Below are positions 21,983-30,635 of a stretch of 41,919 bases of DNA, piece by piece; position 1 is the first letter of the stretch; every line of letters begins with the position of its first letter. Source of the DNA: an uncultured bacterium. GTDB lineage: Bacteria > Verrucomicrobiota > Kiritimatiellia > RFP12 > UBA1067. Below the pieces are notes generated by a model. The model was not told the DNA's origin, searched no databases, and saw only the letters and a program-made list of their open reading frames with translations. Location: assembly GCA_902761035.1 (NCBI GenBank), contig CACWIW010000032.1:1-41919 (forward strand). The letters are read 5' to 3'. The position numbers were made by a program, and so were the translations under genes.

Positions 21983-24196
21983 ATGAAATTGAGGGAAATG
22001 GCTGTTGCCATAATTGCAACGGCATTAGCGGGATGTTGGTGTACGACGATCAGCGATCGGTATTCAATGGATGGACATCCAGTGGACGATCCGGGTGAGA
22101 AAAGGACGTTGCGCCATAAACACTATGAAACGGTCTCCGCCATGAACTCATTGTTGGAGTATTCGCCCGATTTCATTCCTGCTGTGATTACTAACAAGTA
22201 CGCTACAGAGACGAAGCTGGAAAGCGGGGCTCTGCACAGGTTCGTGTGGTTGTGTACGCTCGGCTTTTTCCCGTCATGGGATACGTATGAGTATTCGTGG
22301 CAGATTGAAATCAAGACGCCTGTCGGCGAGAAGACCGGTGTCTGCACGAGAACTAAACGGGAATACTGGGGTTGGATACCGTATATGCTTCCATTTGCCG
22401 CTTCCGACGCAGATGTGAAGACCGAGCCGACAGACGAACTGGCACGTCGCGTGATCGCGGCGCATTTCAAACCACAATGGACAGCGAAGAAGGTGGAATC
22501 GTTGAACGCCGCAGAGAGACGGCGCATCGAGGAAAAGCGGAAACGCGCCGACGAACTTCTTGCGGCCAAAGACTGGAAAGCGGTGATTGCACTCTGCACC
22601 GGCGAAAAGGACGGGCGGTTTGCCGCTGCGTATAAAAGAAGGGTTCGTGAGGCGGAGAAACAGACCCTCGTGACCGTTGAAAAGGCATTATCCGATTTGT
22701 TGGCAAAGGGTGAATACACCAAAGCAGCGCAGGTGTTCTCTGCCGAATACGCCAACTGGAAGCAAGTCAACGGCCATGACGTTGGCGCGTGGAAAGCGCT
22801 TATCGACGCCGTCGATGAGGCTGTTCGAAAGAAGGAATTGAGTCGTATCGAGAAGAGGAAAAAAGAAATCGAGCAGTTGCTCGACGCAGGGAAGTATGCC
22901 GAAGTCATTGTCGAGTGCAATAAGGAGAAGGGGGTGTTGGCAGGGTCTCGTTATGAGGACGGGCGGATTTGGAGGAATTACAAAATGACCGTTTTGCGCA
23001 AAAGGCTTGAAAAGTGTATGCGGGGCGGGCAAGAACTCCGAATCCGGAAGATACAAGCGCTCGCGAAGAAATATGCGTCAGATGATACAAACTTCAATTT
23101 CCTTGGTTTTTTCGTGGGAATGTCGCGGCATGACGCGATCGCCCTCGCAAGGCACTATGGTTTGAAAGATGAAGAGTATTTGATTACGGACTCTATGCAG
23201 GGGACGGTCAACGACATCTGGCTTTCGGAGAAGGGGGTCCGCCGTCTTGTCAAGGCGGGGAATACCTTTGACGAACTTGTCCATGCGGTGAGTGATTGCC
23301 TCAAAAGAAATACTCGACATTCATGGAGCTACCTAATTGGCACCCAAATCGGTTCTGGTGCTGCTGTCTTATTAACGCCGCTTGGTCAAATATTTAGCCT
23401 ACTCTCTGGTTCGGATGTCAGGATTGTTTGTGTGCAGACCGCGAATAACGGTGTTGTCGCCAGGATGTACGATGGAGATGCCAGTGGCCTTCGCATCGTT
23501 CTGGAAAAGCCAATGGAACGGGCACCGATTGCCACGGAGACCGCTAAACTTGAGCACGCGATATTCAAAATGAAAATGGAGGCAGAAAGGGATGAAGTCA
23601 TTTCAAAAATGCTGGACGGCATGGTTGCCGTCCCCGGTGCGGAATTCAAGATAGGGAAGTATGAAGTGACGCAGAAGCAGTGGATGGTGGTTATGGGTGA
23701 AAATCCGTCAAAGTTCAAGGGCGGAGACAATCCTGTCGACAACGTGTCGTGGAATGATTGCAAGAAGTTTCTTGAAAAACTGAATGCCTTGCCAGAAGTG
23801 CGGGCGGCGGGCTGGAGGTATCGTCTTCCGACCGAAGAGGAATGGGAGTACGCATGCAGAGCTGGAGCGGCCGGTGACTACTGCCGGTTGTTGGATGGTA
23901 CGGAGATAACCAAGGAATCGCTTGGTAAAGTGGCATGGTATTGCAAAAATAGCCACGATGAAACGCACGCAGTTGGACAAAAGACGCCGAACGCCTTTGG
24001 CCTCTATGGCATGCACGGGAACGTATTGGAGTGGTGTGAGGATCTGTATGGGGCCGGTTGTGCGCATCGTGTGTGCCGAGGCGGCAGTTGGAACGGAAAC
24101 GCGTCCAATTGCGCGTCATCCTACCGGCGCGGCGAGAACCCTGACAGCTGCGGCAACCACCTCGGTTTCCGTCTCGCGACCTCCGGAGCTTTTTAA
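21983..24196 (+). CDS. Lipoprotein with C-terminal SUMF1/FGE-like domain
   Basis: This 737-aa protein has a lipoprotein signal with lipobox ALAGC (Cys18). Residues about 160-370 form charged helical repeats (DELLAAKDWKAVIALC, LSDLLAKGEYTKAAQVF, IEQLLDAGKYAEVIVEC), probably TPR-like. Residues about 374-440 (FVGMSRHDAIALARHYGLKD ... LVKAGNTFDELVHAVSDCL) form a compact domain I do not recognise. Residues about 548-735 are a SUMF1/formylglycine-enzyme-like fold: EVTQKQW, NPVDNVSW, YRLPTEEEWEYACRAG, GNVLEWCED, CRGGSWN, LGFRLA. Cys residues exist near the FGE active-site region (NCASS, SCGNH), but whether it oxidises sulfatase Cys is doubtful, and no sulfatase is in the window. Base composition is noticeably lower in GC than its neighbours. 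Confidence 0.75.
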   Translation: MKLREMAVAIIATALAGCWCTTISDRYSMDGHPVDDPGEKRTLRHKHYETVSAMNSLLEYSPDFIPAVITNKYATETKLESGALHRFVWLCTLGFFPSWDTYEYSWQIEIKTPVGEKTGVCTRTKREYWGWIPYMLPFAASDADVKTEPTDELARRVIAAHFKPQWTAKKVESLNAAERRRIEEKRKRADELLAAKDWKAVIALCTGEKDGRFAAAYKRRVREAEKQTLVTVEKALSDLLAKGEYTKAAQVFSAEYANWKQVNGHDVGAWKALIDAVDEAVRKKELSRIEKRKKEIEQLLDAGKYAEVIVECNKEKGVLAGSRYEDGRIWRNYKMTVLRKRLEKCMRGGQELRIRKIQALAKKYASDDTNFNFLGFFVGMSRHDAIALARHYGLKDEEYLITDSMQGTVNDIWLSEKGVRRLVKAGNTFDELVHAVSDCLKRNTRHSWSYLIGTQIGSGAAVLLTPLGQIFSLLSGSDVRIVCVQTANNGVVARMYDGDASGLRIVLEKPMERAPIATETAKLEHAIFKMKMEAERDEVISKMLDGMVAVPGAEFKIGKYEVTQKQWMVVMGENPSKFKGGDNPVDNVSWNDCKKFLEKLNALPEVRAAGWRYRLPTEEEWEYACRAGAAGDYCRLLDGTEITKESLGKVAWYCKNSHDETHAVGQKTPNAFGLYGMHGNVLEWCEDLYGAGCAHRVCRGGSWNGNASNCASSYRRGENPDSCGNHLGFRLATSGAF

Positions 24197-24225
24197 AATG
24201 CGTCGATATGGCGAGACATTTTCGG

Positions 24226-24254
24226 TTTACGTACGAGGGCGGATTTGGTAAACT
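24226..24254 (+). promoter_or_regulatory. Promoter of the GH78 gene, probably leaderless
   Basis: TTTACG (24226-24231), a 17-bp spacer and TAAACT (24249-24254) preceded by TGG. The ATG at 24262 follows 7 nt after the -10, so the start codon is at or beside the transcription start. Confidence 0.6.
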
Positions 24255-24261
24255 TGTGCCC

Positions 24262-26307
24262 ATGAAGAAATGTCCCCTACTCGCTGCGGCGTTGATGGCG
24301 CTTGCAGCCCCTGTGTTTTCCGCAGCAGATTGTCCGCTGGCGGCGCTCCCGTGGATTGGCGATGGTCAGCCTAACCGCAATGGCGCGGACTGGTACGGCG
24401 AAGACCCCGCGCCGGAGTTCCGTGCCGTGTTCACGCTTCCAGAAGGCGTGCGCGAGGCCAAAGTGCAGTTCGCGTGCGCCGGATTCGCATCGCTTCGCGT
24501 TGGGAACGAGATGCTGATGAGCGCGGACGGACTGGACACCCTCTGGACGCCATACGACAAGACCATCTACGCGAAAACATTCACCGTGAAGGTGGCGTCG
24601 CCGACCGCCGAGGTCGTGGTGCGACTCGGCAACGGTTTCTACAACCTGCTGCCGCTTCGCTTCTGGGGCAGTAAGTGTTTCCGCAATGTGCTCGCGCATG
24701 GACGCCCCTGCTTCAAGTTGGCGATTGACGGCGTGGCCAAGCCTCTCGAATGGAAGTGGCGCAAGACGAACGTGGTGCGCAACTCGGTCTACCTCGGTGC
24801 GGAAATCGACGCGACGCGTCCGGAGGATGTGGAGTGGAAGCCTGCGGCGGCGGTGACGGGTCCGAAGGGGACAATTCGTCCGTGGCCTGATGCGCACATG
24901 CGCGCTGATGGTGTCCATGCGGGCACGGCGAGCTGGCTTAAGGAAGGGGAGGTGCAGGTCGTCGACTTTGGGGTAAACGCCTCCGGCGTGCCGGATTTCA
25001 TCTTTCGCGGTGCGGCACGAGGGGCGCGCATTGAGATCGTGTACGGGGAGCGCCTCAACGCGGATGGCTCTGTGAACGTGCTCACGCAGACCGCCGGCCA
25101 GGTCAAGCGCGGCAACGGCGGACCTGGTGCGCCGCACGTCGCAAGCCAACGCGATGTGTATATCTGCGGCGGAGCAACGAGCGAGCGCTTCAGACCGCCG
25201 TTCACCTGGCACATCTTCCGCTACGCGGAGATCCGCGGGGCGAAGTGCCTGCTAGGCACGGGCGACGCCTCGCGAACCGTGCGCTCAATGCTGTCGCTGA
25301 AGGAGAAGGCACCTGAGGCGAAGGCGTTCACGACGGAAAACGCCGATCTCGCGGCAATCCACGAAATGTGTCGTCGCACGTTCCAGGCGAACATGATAGG
25401 CGGCGTACAGAGCGACTGCCCCGGACGCGAACGCCTCGGCTACGGCGGCGATATTGTGTCTACGTACGAAGCGTATATGCTCAACTGGGACATGCGCGCC
25501 ATCTACCTCAAGGTTCTGCAGGATTTCGCGGACGAGGCGGCGGACGACGGCTGGATCACCGAGACCGCGCCCTACGTGGGCATAGGTGACAAGGGGTTTG
25601 GCAAACGGGCGGGCCCGATATCGTGGGCGCTTGCCGTGCCGGAGCTGATCGACGGGCTCCTGCGCCATTACAACGAGACAAAGGCGCTGGACTACTATCC
25701 CGTCTGCACGCGCTACATCCGCCAGGTTGCGGCGAAATTCCCCGACGGACTCATCCCCAAGTGCATCGGCGACCATGAGGCGCTGCAGCGCGCGCCCAAC
25801 GCCATGACGGCTACGGCACATTGGTACCGGTTCGTCATGCTGACGGCTGGTTTTGCGAAACGGATGGGGCGTCTGGACGACGCGACCGAGTTCGCCATGC
25901 TCGCTGCGAAGATCAAGGCGGCGTTCGTCGCGAAGTACGTGAAGGACGGCGTCGTGGCGAACGGCACGCAGTCCGCGCAGGCGACAGGACTCTACCTCGG
26001 GCTCATACCGCCCGCGCAGGTCCCGGCTGCGGAACGCCGTCTCATTGCGGCCATCCGTGAAAAGGGCTACGGCCCAACGACAGGCATATTCTCCACTCGG
26101 TACATGCTCATGTACCTCTCCGAGCACGGGAAACAGGACATAGCGGAGAAGATCGTCCTCCACAAGGGTTTCCCCGGCTGGCTGTACATGCTCGACCGCG
26201 GAGCGACTACGCTGTGGGAGACGTGGAAAGAGAGCGACAACATCTACTCCAACTGCCATCCGATGTTCGGCAGCGTGGACGAGTGGATTCTCCGTTTTGG
26301 AAAATGA
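24262..26307 (+). CDS. Exported GH78-type alpha-L-rhamnosidase
   Basis: This 681-aa protein has a signal peptide (MKKCPLLAAALMALAAPVFS). An N-terminal beta-sandwich (about 40-145) and a second beta domain (about 190-330; VVDFGVNASGVPDF, YGERLNADGSVN) precede an (alpha/alpha)6 barrel (about 340-640). DCPGRERLGYGGD holds the expected general acid Glu390, and GATTLWETWKESDN holds the second catalytic Glu653. It should release alpha-linked L-rhamnose by inversion, as from rhamnogalacturonan or flavonoid glycosides. I chose 24262 over an upstream in-frame ATG at 24208 because the signal peptide begins there and a promoter lies just before it. AAAGGA for the next gene overlaps its end. Confidence 0.85.
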   Translation: MKKCPLLAAALMALAAPVFSAADCPLAALPWIGDGQPNRNGADWYGEDPAPEFRAVFTLPEGVREAKVQFACAGFASLRVGNEMLMSADGLDTLWTPYDKTIYAKTFTVKVASPTAEVVVRLGNGFYNLLPLRFWGSKCFRNVLAHGRPCFKLAIDGVAKPLEWKWRKTNVVRNSVYLGAEIDATRPEDVEWKPAAAVTGPKGTIRPWPDAHMRADGVHAGTASWLKEGEVQVVDFGVNASGVPDFIFRGAARGARIEIVYGERLNADGSVNVLTQTAGQVKRGNGGPGAPHVASQRDVYICGGATSERFRPPFTWHIFRYAEIRGAKCLLGTGDASRTVRSMLSLKEKAPEAKAFTTENADLAAIHEMCRRTFQANMIGGVQSDCPGRERLGYGGDIVSTYEAYMLNWDMRAIYLKVLQDFADEAADDGWITETAPYVGIGDKGFGKRAGPISWALAVPELIDGLLRHYNETKALDYYPVCTRYIRQVAAKFPDGLIPKCIGDHEALQRAPNAMTATAHWYRFVMLTAGFAKRMGRLDDATEFAMLAAKIKAAFVAKYVKDGVVANGTQSAQATGLYLGLIPPAQVPAAERRLIAAIREKGYGPTTGIFSTRYMLMYLSEHGKQDIAEKIVLHKGFPGWLYMLDRGATTLWETWKESDNIYSNCHPMFGSVDEWILRFGK

Positions 26308-26320
26308 AAGGAAAAAAGAA

Positions 26321-27193
26321 ATGAAAATACTGACAACTGTTTTGGTGGCGGCTGCGTGCCTTGCGCACGCGGAGACGATCGACGTGCCGGCCGGGCAGAC
26401 GCGGACGGTCGATCCGGGGCGTCGCTTCACGGGCGGCGTACTCGTGAAGACGGGCGCGGGTGAACTCGACCTGACGGGCGCGGATCTCGCAAACGCGGGG
26501 CTTGAGATCCGCGAGGGGACTGTGCGCCTGCGGGGCGGCGGCACCTTCTCGGTGACTACGCGTTTCGTGCGCTTCGACGTTCACAGGACGCGTCCAGGAA
26601 AGAGGGGCGCGCCAGAGTTCTCGGATTCCGGCGCGCAGTACAGCGAGTTTCGTCTCTACAACGGCGGCAAGCTTGTGCCGTTTCCCAAGGAGGCGAAGGC
26701 GATCGAGGGTGCGGTCGGCGGCGCGGAGGGGCCGGACAAGGGCATTGACGGCGACGTGAAGACGAAGAGCTACAACGGTGGGCCCCTCGTCGTCGACATT
26801 GGCCGCGAGGTGACGTTCGACGCCTATTCCTTTGTCACGGCAAACGACGCGATCGCGCGCGATCCCGCCGGGTGGTCGGTGTCCGTTGGCACGGCGGACG
26901 GCAGCCGCGTAAAATGGCGGACGGTCGGGACCGTCGCGGACTTCACGGCGCCAAAGGCGCGTTTTGCCGAGGCGGGGCGTCTATTCCCCCTGTCGCTGTG
27001 CGACGTCGTGCCCGCCGACTATCCCGTGACGGTGTGCGGCAAAGGGCGTCTCGTGCTGTCTAACGTGAACGAAATGCTGGAGTACGTGGACGGGAACGGA
27101 TTGATTGAACTTGACGGTGCCACGGTGACATTCGCGCCCTGTACGGCATTCGCCGGTTCCGTGTGCGGAGGAAACGTGACCTACCGCAAATAA
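26321..27193 (+). CDS. Small exported protein with a sugar-binding-like domain
   Basis: This 290-aa protein has a signal peptide (MKILTTVLVAAACLAHA). A leading beta-helix-like segment (about 25-85; TGGVLVKTGAGELDLTGADL) resembles passenger repeats of autotransporter-type proteins. A beta-sandwich (about 90-225; FVRFDVHRTR, QYSEFRLYNGGKLV, VVDIGREVTFDAYSF) is reminiscent of a discoidin/F5-8C fold. No transmembrane anchor or sorting signal is evident at the end (GGNVTYRK). AAAGGAA lies 7 nt before the ATG, 13 nt after the rhamnosidase stop, so it is probably co-expressed. Function is unknown; a glycan-binding accessory is a guess. The long upstream extension of this frame overlaps the rhamnosidase gene and is not needed. 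Confidence 0.6.
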   Translation: MKILTTVLVAAACLAHAETIDVPAGQTRTVDPGRRFTGGVLVKTGAGELDLTGADLANAGLEIREGTVRLRGGGTFSVTTRFVRFDVHRTRPGKRGAPEFSDSGAQYSEFRLYNGGKLVPFPKEAKAIEGAVGGAEGPDKGIDGDVKTKSYNGGPLVVDIGREVTFDAYSFVTANDAIARDPAGWSVSVGTADGSRVKWRTVGTVADFTAPKARFAEAGRLFPLSLCDVVPADYPVTVCGKGRLVLSNVNEMLEYVDGNGLIELDGATVTFAPCTAFAGSVCGGNVTYRK

Positions 27194-27209
27194 AAAAGCC
27201 TTTTCTGCA

Positions 27210-27299
27210 TGGCGGAAGGGGGGGGATTCGAACCCCCGGTGGACTTGCGCCCACACAACCTTTCCAAGGTTGCACCATCGACCACTCGGACACCCTTCC
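27210..27299 (-). tRNA. tRNA-Ser (anticodon GGA)
   Basis: On the minus strand the 90-nt class II tRNA starts GGAAGGG and ends CCCTTCC-G-CCA, a full 7-bp acceptor stem with CCA encoded. The anticodon stem CAACC/GGTTG encloses loop TTGGAAA, giving anticodon GGA (Ser codons UCC/UCU). A long variable arm (TGTGGGCGCAAGTCCACC) confirms Ser, and the T-loop is GTTCGAATC. It is convergent with the 26321 gene. Confidence 0.97.
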
Positions 27300-27318
27300 A
27301 AGCAGAAAAAGTGCGTAT

Positions 27319-27347
27319 AGTATACCGAATTCCTGCGGCCAACTCAA
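27319..27347 (-). promoter_or_regulatory. tRNA-Ser promoter
   Basis: Minus strand TTGAGT (27347-27342), a 17-bp spacer and TATACT (27324-27319). The start would lie about 12 nt before the tRNA 5' end. Confidence 0.7.
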
Positions 27348-27350
27348 CCC

Positions 27351-27390
27351 GAAAATTCCAGAAAATTCATGCGCCCGAATCATGGGGCGC
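27351..27390 (+). promoter_or_regulatory. nrdR leader: phased direct repeat and GC hairpin
   Basis: GAAAATTC occurs at 27351-27358 and 27361-27368, exactly 10 bp apart, on one face of the helix. GCGCCC (27371-27376) and GGGCGC (27385-27390) then form a 6-bp hairpin ahead of the ribosome site GAAGAAGG. A possible operator; no known NrdR box is seen. Confidence 0.35.
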
Positions 27391-27414
27391 GGACAAGGCA
27401 GAAGAAGGCACAAG

Positions 27415-27858
27415 ATGAAATGTCCCAAATGCGGCACTGACAACGACAAGGTACTCGATTCCCGCGCGGTTCGGGAGGGCGCGGCCATACGGCGTCGGCG
27501 CGAGTGTTCCGGCTGCGGCTACCGCTTCACGACGCACGAGGAGATCGACCGCGACGAAGTGACGGTGGTCAAGCGCGACGGCACGCGCGAGCCGTTTTCG
27601 CGCGCAAAGGTGGAGAAGGGCGTGCGCGTGGCCTGCCAGAAGCGTCCCGTATCGGAGGACCAGGTACAGAACCTGCTGGACGAGGTTGTCATGGCGCTAG
27701 ACGGCGAGGAGGTGCCGGCGGCGCGCATCGGCGAACTCGTGATGGAACGCCTCCACAAGCTCGACGAGGTGGCGTACATCCGGTTCGCGTCAGTCTACCG
27801 CCGCTTCGCGGACGTCAAGGAGTTTCTCCAGGCAATCACCGAGATGGTGAAGAAATGA
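27415..27858 (+). CDS. nrdR: Transcriptional repressor NrdR
   Basis: This 147-aa protein controls ribonucleotide reductase genes in response to ATP/dATP levels. The N-terminal zinc ribbon has Cys3 and Cys6 (MKCPKCG) and the second pair in CSGCGYRF. The ATP-cone follows (about 49-139): VVKRDGTREPFSRAKVEKGVRVAC and YIRFASVYRRFADVKEF. Length is standard for the family. GAAGAAGG lies just upstream of 27415. The open frame extends upstream across the antisense of the tRNA, but family alignment fixes this start. Its stop overlaps the PHP start (ATGA), so the two are translationally coupled. No nrd gene is in the window. Confidence 0.95.
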   Translation: MKCPKCGTDNDKVLDSRAVREGAAIRRRRECSGCGYRFTTHEEIDRDEVTVVKRDGTREPFSRAKVEKGVRVACQKRPVSEDQVQNLLDEVVMALDGEEVPAARIGELVMERLHKLDEVAYIRFASVYRRFADVKEFLQAITEMVKK

Positions 27859-28706
27859 TCGACCTGCATGTACACAGTACGGCTTCGGACGGCACCTGTT
27901 CGCCGGAGGAACTGGCAGAGTTGGGCCGTTCCTTCACGGTGATGGCACTCACCGACCACGACAGCACGGATGGCTGCGCGCGTTTCATTGACGCCTGCCG
28001 ACGCTTGAAAGTAGAAGGCCTGCGACTTCCGGGTATCGAGCTGTCGGTCAATCCCGGCGGGTACGGTCAGTTCCACATGCTGGGGCTCGGCATCGATCCT
28101 GACGCGCCGGCCCTCACCGAATTTCTCAAACGCATCCGCACGGGGCGGGAGGAGCGCAATGTCCTGATGGTGGAGCGCCTCACGTCGCTGGGCATGCCAG
28201 TCACGATGGACGAAGTGCGCCGATATGCCGGAAGCGAGATCGTGGCGCGTCCGCACATCGCGCGCGTCCTCATCGAGAAGGGTTTCGCGAAAAGCGTGAA
28301 GGACGCGTTCGACCGCTTCATCGGACCGAAGGCAGTGGCTTATGTTTCGCGTTACCGTCCGACTCAGGCGGAGGCGATTGACGTGATACACGCTGCCCAC
28401 GGCGCAGCCGTGATGGCGCATCCGAGGTTCTGGACATCAGACGCGGGGCTTCTTGCCGATGGTCTCGCCCGACTGAAGGACCTGGGCCTCGACGGCGTGG
28501 AGGCCGTCTACCAGGCGAATCTCCCGCTTGAAACGCCGATGCACCTGCGCGTGGCGCGTTCGTTGGGGCTTGCCGTCACGGCTGGGAGCGACTTCCACGG
28601 CGCGAACAAGAACGCAATCACGCTCGGCATGGACGTCGAGGACGAGCGGGATTTCATTACCCCGTTGCTCGACGCGCTTGCCAAGCGAGGCTGCAAGGTC
28701 ATTTGA
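27855..28706 (+). CDS. PHP-domain phosphoesterase
   Basis: This 283-aa protein has PHP metal-binding motifs: H5 and H7 in DLHVHS, TDHD, GIELSV, ARPHIARVL, AHPRFW, and SDFH near the end. The family includes bacterial RNase AM/YciV-type 5'-3' exonucleases and nucleoside bisphosphate phosphatases. The lengths and the central helical insert (about 75-150) match that group. Cytoplasmic. It is coupled to nrdR by a 4-nt overlap, and transcription should end at the terminator at 28769-28788. Confidence 0.87.
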   Translation: MIDLHVHSTASDGTCSPEELAELGRSFTVMALTDHDSTDGCARFIDACRRLKVEGLRLPGIELSVNPGGYGQFHMLGLGIDPDAPALTEFLKRIRTGREERNVLMVERLTSLGMPVTMDEVRRYAGSEIVARPHIARVLIEKGFAKSVKDAFDRFIGPKAVAYVSRYRPTQAEAIDVIHAAHGAAVMAHPRFWTSDAGLLADGLARLKDLGLDGVEAVYQANLPLETPMHLRVARSLGLAVTAGSDFHGANKNAITLGMDVEDERDFITPLLDALAKRGCKVI

Positions 28707-28768
28707 CTGTTGTCTATCGTTCCACAAGTCGGATTTTCGTCTCGGCAATCGAGTCTCATGATGTACCG

Positions 28769-28788
28769 AAGCCAAGACTGGCTTTTTT
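28769..28788 (+). terminator. Intrinsic terminator after the PHP gene
   Basis: AAGCCA, loop AGAC, TGGCTT, then a T-run. The T-tract is only on the plus strand, so it serves nrdR-PHP and not the converging radical SAM gene. Confidence 0.8.
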
Positions 28789-28811
28789 GACGTACGCGAT
28801 GGAACTTCTGT

Positions 28812-29717
28812 TTAACAGATGACGGTGCCGTGGCCGGGGGACATCTGCTCGCCTAGCAGGTTCGAGACGCCAGACGATTCAAAGCCTTGCACCCAGCCTC
28901 GCGTGAAGCCGAAGTCCTCTGCGGCCTCCGCGACGAGGTTGTATTCCTCTTCGGCCACGGGGCGGTCGAAGGGCGGCGTCTTCAGCGCTTTGTAGACTGG
29001 CGTGTACTGGCTCATCACGGCGACGTGAAGATCCGTGAATCCTTCTCCCGCAAGCCAAGCGAGATTTTCGGCGGCTTCTTCCGCATGTCCGGGCAGCACT
29101 AGGATGCGCACGATCACACCGCGCGTTGCGGCGCCGGGGGCGTCCGAGTCGAGCGGGCCGAGTGCATCGTGAAGGTAGCGGATTACCGCGCGGTTCGCCT
29201 CAACGTAACCTGGTGCGGCAGAGGCCGCGAGTGCCGTAACGTCGCTTGCGTAGCGCATGTCGATGAGCGCGATGTCGCAAAGGTCGCGGTAGGCGGTAAG
29301 CGTATCGACCGTCTCGTAGCCGGAGGAGTTCCACACGAATGGAAGTTTGACGCCCTCCACGAGCAGCGACGCGACCGCCTCGCGGATGAAGGGGAGGTAG
29401 GGCGTTGGCGAGACGAGGTTCCAGTTCGAGCAGCGGTCCTTAACGGCGAGGTCGCGCAGGATCTCCGTGAGTCGCGATACGGGAATGTCGTCGCCTTCGC
29501 CGTTCCAGCTCCACGGGGAGTTCTGGCAGTAGAGGCACTTCATTGTGCAGCGCGAGAAGAACACGCATCCCGAGCCGTGTTCGCCGACTAGCGGCGGCTC
29601 CTCGCCGAAGTGGGGTCCCCAGCGGAACACGCGCGGGAGCGCGCCGGCCTGGCAGAAACCGACAGCGCCGGATGCACGGTCGGCGCGACAGCGGCGCGGA
29701 CAGAGTTCGCAGGGCAT
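28812..29717 (-). CDS. Radical SAM protein, PflX-like (COG1313 type)
   Basis: This 301-aa protein has the radical SAM cluster motif CTMKCLYC (Cys57, Cys61, Cys64). It is preceded by an N-terminal Cys set typical of this group (C3, C6, C10 and C22). Similar to pyruvate formate-lyase activase homologues of unknown target. The barrel continues with VRILVLPGHAEE and ends HGTVIC. It starts 6 nt after pssA on the same strand and is the last gene of the psd-pssA run. A link to phospholipid synthesis is not established. Confidence 0.85.
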   Translation of the reverse strand: MPCELCPRRCRADRASGAVGFCQAGALPRVFRWGPHFGEEPPLVGEHGSGCVFFSRCTMKCLYCQNSPWSWNGEGDDIPVSRLTEILRDLAVKDRCSNWNLVSPTPYLPFIREAVASLLVEGVKLPFVWNSSGYETVDTLTAYRDLCDIALIDMRYASDVTALAASAAPGYVEANRAVIRYLHDALGPLDSDAPGAATRGVIVRILVLPGHAEEAAENLAWLAGEGFTDLHVAVMSQYTPVYKALKTPPFDRPVAEEEYNLVAEAAEDFGFTRGWVQGFESSGVSNLLGEQMSPGHGTVIC

Positions 29718-29723
29718 GGCGGT

Positions 29724-30635
29724 CTAGGCGGCGGGGGCGGGCGGCGGCGCGGTCTCGGGTTCCGTCTCCCCGTGGTCGCGCAGGTACTTCGCGCGGACCT
29801 GTAGGAATATCAGGCCGACGAACGGGACGGTCATGATGTAGCCCGCGCCTACGACGCCGAGCGTGAGCCAGAAGTTCGTGGCGAGGAAGGCTATGAGCAA
29901 GAGGCAGCCTGCCATCGTAGGCATAAGATAGGCACGTGAGATGTGGATAGATTTCAGGGAGATTGTCGGCAGACGGCTCGCCATCAGTACGCCGATGAAG
30001 AGCAGCATTGACATTCCGAACCAGGGGTTCTGGAAGGCGTTGCTCACGAGCGGGGCGGTTTCCTTGAAGGACAGCGCGAGGATCGCGGGGGTGAGCACCA
30101 TCCAGCATCCTCCTGGCGCGGGTACGCCGAGGAAGAAGTTCTTCCAATAGGGGATGGTGGGCTGCTCGAGCATCGTGTTGAAGCGCGCGAGGCGGAATGC
30201 GTCGCAGAGCGCGTAGAAAAGCGCAGAGCCGAGCAGGAGGTTCTTGACGTGCGCAGGCATGTCTGGCTGTCCCGAAAGGCACCAGAAGTACATGTACATC
30301 GCCGGCGCAACGCCGAAGTTCACGAAGTCGGCAAGGGAGTCGAGCTCCGCGCCGAGCTTCGAGCTCGCGTTGAGGAGGCGCGCCACGCGTCCGTCCATCG
30401 CGTCGCAGATGCAGGCGACGAGCAGGGCGAAGAGACCCATGAACCAGTCGCGCGGCGTTGCGGGCGTGCCCGCAAGCGTCTTCGCGTAGTTCGTGGCGCT
30501 GATGACTATGCTCGTGATCCCCGCGCAGGCGGCGATGGAGGTGATGAGGTTTGGCGCGATGGCCCGCAGGGGAATCCTGTCGCGCAACGCGGGGCGGTTC
30601 TTGCGCCGCCGCCCCCTTAGACGGAATTTGCTCAT
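29724..30635 (-). CDS. pssA: CDP-diacylglycerol-serine O-phosphatidyltransferase
   Basis: This 303-aa integral membrane enzyme joins serine to CDP-diacylglycerol to make phosphatidylserine. The CDP-alcohol phosphotransferase signature is complete: Asp78, Asp81-Gly82, Ala85-Arg86, Gly95, Asp99 and Asp103. About eight hydrophobic segments follow. The N-terminus is basic (RLRGRRRKNRP) and the C-terminus ends in a Pro/Ala tail. The ATG overlaps the psd stop by 4 nt, and together they form the two-step phosphatidylethanolamine pathway. Confidence 0.93.
   Translation of the reverse strand: MSKFRLRGRRRKNRPALRDRIPLRAIAPNLITSIAACAGITSIVISATNYAKTLAGTPATPRDWFMGLFALLVACICDAMDGRVARLLNASSKLGAELDSLADFVNFGVAPAMYMYFWCLSGQPDMPAHVKNLLLGSALFYALCDAFRLARFNTMLEQPTIPYWKNFFLGVPAPGGCWMVLTPAILALSFKETAPLVSNAFQNPWFGMSMLLFIGVLMASRLPTISLKSIHISRAYLMPTMAGCLLLIAFLATNFWLTLGVVGAGYIMTVPFVGLIFLQVRAKYLRDHGETEPETAPPPAPAA

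Noticed and set aside
21983..24196. True sulfatase-activating enzyme
   Set aside because: The SUMF1 fold is clear, but no sulfatase is nearby and the active-site Cys pair cannot be confirmed by eye.
27163..27414. Upstream extension of the nrdR frame
   Set aside because: It crosses the antisense of tRNA-Ser and its promoter. NrdR proteins begin MKCPKCG, which matches the ATG at 27415.
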